Of a stretch of 37,021 nt of DNA, positions 33,584-37,021 are shown one piece after another (positions within the stretch are counted from its first letter, which is position 1; every line of letters begins with the position of its first letter). The position numbers and the translations under genes are program-made. The notes below the pieces were generated by a model that was not told the DNA's origin, did not search any database, and was given only the letters and a program-made list of their open reading frames with translations. The stretch covers positions 1 through 37,021 of the forward strand of contig WALG01000111.1 of assembly GCA_015522955.1 (NCBI GenBank), read 5' to 3'. The stretch comes from DHVE2 group archaeon (GTDB lineage Archaea > Thermoplasmatota > Thermoplasmata > Thermoplasmatales > Aciduliprofundaceae).

Positions 33584-33605
33584 AAGATAGAGAGATATAA
33601 GATCC

Positions 33606-34376
33606 ATGCTCACCCTCGTTGGCCTAGGACTCTATGATGAGAAAGACATAAGTATGCGCGGCTATCAGGCAGTGCGCAGCGCAGATATGGTTTTTGCAGA
33701 GTTCTATACCTCCCGTCTTATTGGGACAGAACTGCATAGCATGGAGGAGTTTTTTGGAAAAAGAATAACCGTGTTGAGCAGAGAGGATGTTGAGAATGGC
33801 GAAATGCTCATTGAGGCAGCGAGAGACAAGAGTGTTGTGCTCCTCGTTGCAGGAGATCCTTTAACTGCCACAACACACATATCGCTGCGTATTATGGCTC
33901 AGGAGCGAGGAGTAGAAACCCGGATTATTCATGGAGCATCCATAAGCACTGCAGGTCCCGGACTGTTGGGCCTGCAGCACTACAAATTTGGCAGGATAGT
34001 ATCTATACCCTATCCTCAAGATAACTACTTTCCCACCAGTGCCTATGATTTCATATATAGTAATTACAAACTTGGGCTGCATACACTCATACTTCTCGAT
34101 ATCAATCCCGAGCCCATGACTGCAAATCAGGCAATGCAAATATTGCTTGAGATGGAAAAAATAAAGCGCAAAAATCTTATCAAATCTCGCTCGCTTATAG
34201 GTGTGGTTGCAAGAGCAGGTTCTCCAAATCCCACAGTGCGTGCAGGATACCTTGGGGATTTAATCGATGAGGATTTTGGGTCACCCCTTCACACACTGGT
34301 ATTCATCGGGAAACTGCATTTTGCCGAGGCTGAGGCGCTTGTGAAACTTGCACATGCCCCTCCCGAGATTCTTTAA
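33606..34376 (+). CDS. dph5: Diphthine synthase
   Basis: Dph5 (DphB) uses S-adenosylmethionine to methylate the modified histidine of elongation factor 2 on the way to diphthamide. The 256-residue protein starts with the tetrapyrrole-methylase-like MLTLVGLGLYDEKDIS. It contains the SAM-binding LLVAGDPLTATTH loop and HGASISTAGPGLLGLQ, both typical of the family, and IPYPQDNYFPTSAYD in the middle. Length is normal. It is monocistronic as far as can be seen and lies before the ribosomal protein cluster. Confidence 0.95.
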   Translation: MLTLVGLGLYDEKDISMRGYQAVRSADMVFAEFYTSRLIGTELHSMEEFFGKRITVLSREDVENGEMLIEAARDKSVVLLVAGDPLTATTHISLRIMAQERGVETRIIHGASISTAGPGLLGLQHYKFGRIVSIPYPQDNYFPTSAYDFIYSNYKLGLHTLILLDINPEPMTANQAMQILLEMEKIKRKNLIKSRSLIGVVARAGSPNPTVRAGYLGDLIDEDFGSPLHTLVFIGKLHFAEAEALVKLAHAPPEIL

Positions 34377-34393
34377 GGCTAAACTCCAAAATT

Positions 34394-34402
34394 ATTTTAT
34401 AC
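34394..34402 (+). promoter_or_regulatory. TATA box of the L7Ae-S28e-L24e-ndk-truD operon
   Basis: ATTTTATAC lies about 60 nt before the ATG at 34457. Transcription would start near 34424, giving a leader of about 30 nt that carries GGAGGT (34443-34450 region). This leadered start differs from most first genes in the window. Confidence 0.5.
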
Positions 34403-34456
34403 CATAAGGTTTTTCGTGAACTGCCTATGATTGACTAAATGAAGGAGGTATAAAAA

Positions 34457-34822
34457 ATGGGAGCAATATATGTAAGATTTGAAGTTCCAAAGGAACTTCA
34501 GGATAAACTCTACAGTGCTGTAGAACTATCCCACGAGACTGGCAAAATAAGAAAGGGAACCAACGAAGTTACAAAGGTAGTTGAACGTGGCAATGCAAAG
34601 TTTGTGGTCATTGCGGAAGATGTTAATCCCCCCGAGATAGTAGCACATCTACCGCTTCTGTGCGAAGAAAAGGGCATACCCTATGGCTACGTTGCAAGCA
34701 AGCAGGAACTTGGAAAGAGAGTGGGCCTAAAGAGTGCAGCATCTGTGGGCATCTTGGATTTTGGAAAATCCGAAGAGGCGTTCAAGGAAATCATCGAGCA
34801 AATCAACTCACTCAAAAAATGA
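34457..34822 (+). CDS. rpl7ae: Ribosomal protein L7Ae (eL8)
   Basis: L7Ae binds kink-turn RNA in 23S rRNA, box C/D and H/ACA guide RNAs and archaeal RNase P. The 121-residue protein has the RNA-binding signature KGTNEVTKVVERG (about residues 35-47) and VIAEDVNPPEIVAHLPLLCE. The length is standard. A strong GGAGGT precedes the ATG. It heads the ribosomal cluster. Confidence 0.96.
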   Translation: MGAIYVRFEVPKELQDKLYSAVELSHETGKIRKGTNEVTKVVERGNAKFVVIAEDVNPPEIVAHLPLLCEEKGIPYGYVASKQELGKRVGLKSAASVGILDFGKSEEAFKEIIEQINSLKK

Positions 34823-34833
34823 AGGTGATTTAG

Positions 34834-35043
34834 ATGGTAGATGAAGCGACTCCAGCGGAAGTTGTCGAGATTATGGGGAGAACAGGGATGACTGGTGAGG
34901 TTACCCAGGTCAAGGTTCGCGTTCTGGAGGGTCGGGACAAGGGCAGAATTCTGACTCGCAATGTTATGGGACCCGTCCGCATTGGCGATATACTGATGCT
35001 CCGTGAGACTGCTAGAGAGGCCAGAAAACTTGAGGCCAGGTGA
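34834..35043 (+). CDS. rps28e: Ribosomal protein S28e (eS28)
   Basis: The 69-residue protein matches eS28, a small-subunit protein near the mRNA exit. Motifs are VEIMGRTGMTGEVTQVKVRV, then GRILTRNVMGPVRIGDIL and the ending LRETAREARKL. It follows L7Ae by 11 nt with GGTGAT in between. Confidence 0.96.
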   Translation: MVDEATPAEVVEIMGRTGMTGEVTQVKVRVLEGRDKGRILTRNVMGPVRIGDILMLRETAREARKLEAR

Positions 35044-35048
35044 TTACA

Positions 35049-35300
35049 ATGCCTTACAAGAGAGTTTGTGCCTTTTGCGGCCGTGAGATAGAACCCGGGA
35101 CTGGAAAGATGTACGTTACCAGAGATGGTCGTGTTTACTATTTCTGCAGCAGCAAGTGCCAGAAAAATATGCTTAAACTTGGCAGAATCCCGAGAAAGAT
35201 AAGATGGACCGAAGCATACAGAAAGGAGAAGACTGTGAGACTGCATCTTTTGCAGAGGCGAGGGAATGAGGGAAAGAACACTGGTATTGCTAAAGCCTGA
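35049..35300 (+). CDS. rpl24e: Ribosomal protein L24e (eL24), with extended C-terminus
   Basis: The 83-residue protein has the L24e zinc ribbon: Cys7 and Cys10 (CAFC) and Cys33 and Cys37 (CSSKC), followed by basic residues that contact rRNA. Archaeal L24e proteins are usually about 55-70 residues. Here an extra basic tail of about 20 residues runs into ndk and overlaps it by 35 nt in another frame. ATG at 35049 follows GGTGAT with good spacing; an upstream in-frame ATG/GTG near 35040 lies at the S28e stop. Confidence 0.92.
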   Translation: MPYKRVCAFCGREIEPGTGKMYVTRDGRVYYFCSSKCQKNMLKLGRIPRKIRWTEAYRKEKTVRLHLLQRRGNEGKNTGIAKA

Positions 35301-35712
35301 TGCTCTCCACCGTCGCTTGGTAGGCGAGATTATATTGCGATTCGAAAAAAAGGGACTGAAGATTGTGGCAATGAAGATGCTCTGGGTCAGTAGAGAACTT
35401 GCAGAGAAGCATTACAAAGTGCATAAGGGCAAGCCATTCTACGAGAGCCTTCTTGACTACATAACCTCGGGGCCTATCATAGCCATGGTTCTCGAGGGTG
35501 AGAGCGCTATAAAAGTAGTGCGCAACCTTATGGGTAAGACCAACGGTGTGGAGGCCGCACCTGGCACGATACGCGGAGATTATTCAGTAAGCATACAGAA
35601 TAACCTAGTTCACGGTTCAGACTCGCCTGAAAGTGCAGAGCGTGAGATTTCGTTATTCTTCAAGCCCCAAGAGATTCTGGAGTACAGACTTGTTGACGAA
35701 GTCTGGATTTGA
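35266..35712 (+). CDS. ndk: Nucleoside diphosphate kinase
   Basis: Ndk moves the terminal phosphate between nucleoside triphosphates and diphosphates through a phosphohistidine. The 148-residue protein begins RERTLVLLKPDALHRR, as in the family. It has the PGTIRGDYS segment, and the catalytic His116 is in NLVHGSDSPESAEREI. Length is normal. The ATG lies inside the end of rpl24e, with only a weak purine-rich ribosome site (GAGGCGAGGGA), so coupled translation is likely. It ends directly before truD. Confidence 0.95.
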   Translation: MRERTLVLLKPDALHRRLVGEIILRFEKKGLKIVAMKMLWVSRELAEKHYKVHKGKPFYESLLDYITSGPIIAMVLEGESAIKVVRNLMGKTNGVEAAPGTIRGDYSVSIQNNLVHGSDSPESAEREISLFFKPQEILEYRLVDEVWI

Positions 35713-36945
35713 ATGTACACAGAAAGAGATATTGGCATCTATTCTTTTTTATCTACTACCCCAGGTATTGGGGGCAAATTGAGAAAGAACATTGATGATT
35801 TTTACGTTGAAGAGATACCCATCGATATTCCTAAAAATCCAGCAGGCAAACATCTCTGCCTCAGAGTAAGATTGCGAAACTGGGAAACTAACAGATTTGT
35901 TAAAATTTTGAGCAAGCATCTGGGTATAAGCAGGCGTCGCATAAGATTTGCAGGAAACAAGGATAAGAGGGCCATCACGGTGCAGTATTTCTGCATAATG
36001 AATTATAAAGGCAAGGTATCAATCAATATGAAGGATGTAGAGATTATAGATGCATTTCGCACAGATTATATACTCCACATTGGAGATTTGCTGGGCAATC
36101 GATTCGATGTGCTCATAAGCGATACAACATGTAATGATAGAGTTACCCGGATAGAGGAAGAACTTGCGGGCATGTTCCCCAACTTTTTTGGAGTGCAGAG
36201 GTTTGGAGCATCGCGGCCCGTAACACATATTGTAGGCAAGCACATAATTCGCGGCCAGTACGACGAGGCTGTGAGATACTATATAGGCTATCCCTCCTCG
36301 TTTGAGGAGGATGAAGGCCGCAGGATATTCTTCGAAACTCTTGATGCCAGAGAGGCTATAAAGAACATATCGCTCATAGCGGAGTATGAGCGTGCACTAC
36401 TCAATCATCTAATTACAAATCCTAGAGATTACATTGGTGCCCTCCGCAAATTGCCCGAGAATTTACTGCTTCTCTTTGTGCATGGGTATCAGGCATACAT
36501 ATTCAACAGAATACTGAGCGAAAGATTGAGAATGGACATGGACCTTAGAGTTGGAGATATCGTTATGAAAGTAGATTCTCACATGCTTCCTGCGCAGGAG
36601 TTTGTGACTGTGGACTCGTTCAATATCGATACTCTACGAAAAAGAGTGGGGGAGAGAAAAGCGTACTTATCCACCATACTGCCAGGATATGCAACCACAT
36701 GGAGTGATGGGCTACAAGGGGAGATTGAGCGCAAAATCATGGAGGAGGAGGGCGTAAGTTTCAGAGATTTTAGAATTAAGGAGATGTCAGAACTTAGTTC
36801 CAAGGGGCGGAGGAGAAATATGCTCTCTCCAATCTTAGATTATTGGCGGGAGGGTTGCGAATTTCACTTTACTCTGCATCCGGGCTCATATGCCACCTCA
36901 CTTCTTCGAGAGTTTATGAAAAGTGAGGATTTACAGTATTACTGA
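35713..36945 (+). CDS. truD: tRNA pseudouridine synthase TruD
   Basis: TruD makes pseudouridine 13 in tRNA. The 410-residue protein has the TruD catalytic motif FAGNKDKRA with Asp84, the NFFGVQRFG motif in the middle, and a TRUD insertion domain after it. The C-terminal SYATSLLREFMK stretch is typical of archaeal members. The ATG follows the ndk stop codon with no gap and no clear Shine-Dalgarno. In many archaea infB follows ndk in this cluster; here truD takes that place. Confidence 0.95.
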   Translation: MYTERDIGIYSFLSTTPGIGGKLRKNIDDFYVEEIPIDIPKNPAGKHLCLRVRLRNWETNRFVKILSKHLGISRRRIRFAGNKDKRAITVQYFCIMNYKGKVSINMKDVEIIDAFRTDYILHIGDLLGNRFDVLISDTTCNDRVTRIEEELAGMFPNFFGVQRFGASRPVTHIVGKHIIRGQYDEAVRYYIGYPSSFEEDEGRRIFFETLDAREAIKNISLIAEYERALLNHLITNPRDYIGALRKLPENLLLLFVHGYQAYIFNRILSERLRMDMDLRVGDIVMKVDSHMLPAQEFVTVDSFNIDTLRKRVGERKAYLSTILPGYATTWSDGLQGEIERKIMEEEGVSFRDFRIKEMSELSSKGRRRNMLSPILDYWREGCEFHFTLHPGSYATSLLREFMKSEDLQYY

Positions 36946-37000
36946 GTCAAACCTTTTCGAGAGAAGAACCTTCGAAAATATGGCCGTCTTTTAAATGGTA

Positions 37001-37009
37001 ATTTTTTCC
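37001..37009 (+). terminator. Possible T-rich terminator after truD
   Basis: ATTTTTTCC lies about 56 nt after the truD stop codon, near the window edge. It could equally belong to the promoter of the next gene (TTTTAAAT at 36989-36996). Confidence 0.25.
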
Positions 37010-37021
37010 AAAATCTTTAAA

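Overview
The window looks like the chromosome of a moderately thermophilic, sulfur-metabolising euryarchaeon of the Thermoplasmatota, most like the DHVE2/Aciduliprofundum group. This is inferred from gene content and not from a search. Archaeal markers include GatDE, PriL, Dph5, L7Ae/S28e/L24e, TruD, isopentenyl phosphate kinase, a tRNA with a bulge-helix-bulge intron, TATA-box promoters and many apparently leaderless starts. There is no prophage, insertion sequence or CRISPR array; most of the window is dense housekeeping DNA with two large surface-protein genes.

Layout. (1) 44-3057: gatD-gatE, the archaeal Glu-tRNA(Gln) amidotransferase. (2) 3121-7899: a 1592-residue secreted, membrane-anchored C25 (gingipain-like) cysteine protease with CARDB, CUB-like and Ig-like domains and a coiled-coil stalk. 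(3) 7954-9065: AK6-type kinase and a CDP-alcohol phosphatidyltransferase (inositol-lipid synthesis), converging on priL (9016-10098, minus), which begins 5 nt after an intron-containing tRNA-His(GUG). (4) 10327-12443: carboxyltransferase subunit of a biotin-dependent (de)carboxylase, without its biotin domain, and a DUF1614-like membrane protein. (5) 12455-16278, minus strand: operon of a four-CBS protein with an HPF-like C-terminus, then TldD and PmbA protease subunits. (6) 16496-25784: 13-gene operon for a membrane-bound respiratory complex: Mrp-type Na+/H+ antiporter module (two MrpD-like subunits), NuoH-, NuoB-, NuoC- and NuoD-like subunits and a 2x[4Fe-4S] ferredoxin subunit. The NuoD/hydrogenase-like large subunit has CxxE and CxxD in place of the two NiFe-binding CxxC motifs, so the operon resembles the Thermococcales sulfane reductase MBS/MBX more than a hydrogenase. 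(7) 25828-27588: isopentenyl phosphate kinase, polyprenol-kinase-like protein and a small unknown protein. (8) 27593-30189: YbaK/ProX-type deacylase (minus), MFS transporter and HAD hydrolase. (9) 30509-33001: surface protein with three CBM9-like repeats and a PEF-CTERM-like tail. (10) 33091-33454: tRNA-Leu(UAG) and a gene remnant. (11) 33606-36945: dph5, then the ribosomal cluster L7Ae-S28e-L24e-ndk-truD.

How it fits together. The surface protease and the sugar-binding-like surface protein fit peptide scavenging. Ferredoxin reduced during peptide fermentation could feed the MBS-like complex, coupling sulfur-compound reduction to ion pumping. IPK, the polyprenol kinase and the CDP-alcohol transferase belong to isoprenoid and ether-lipid synthesis. 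Expression follows two styles: first genes of transcripts usually have a TATA box 25-29 nt before the start codon (leaderless), while internal operon genes carry GAGGTGAT-type Shine-Dalgarno sequences and ATGA/GTGA stop-start overlaps.
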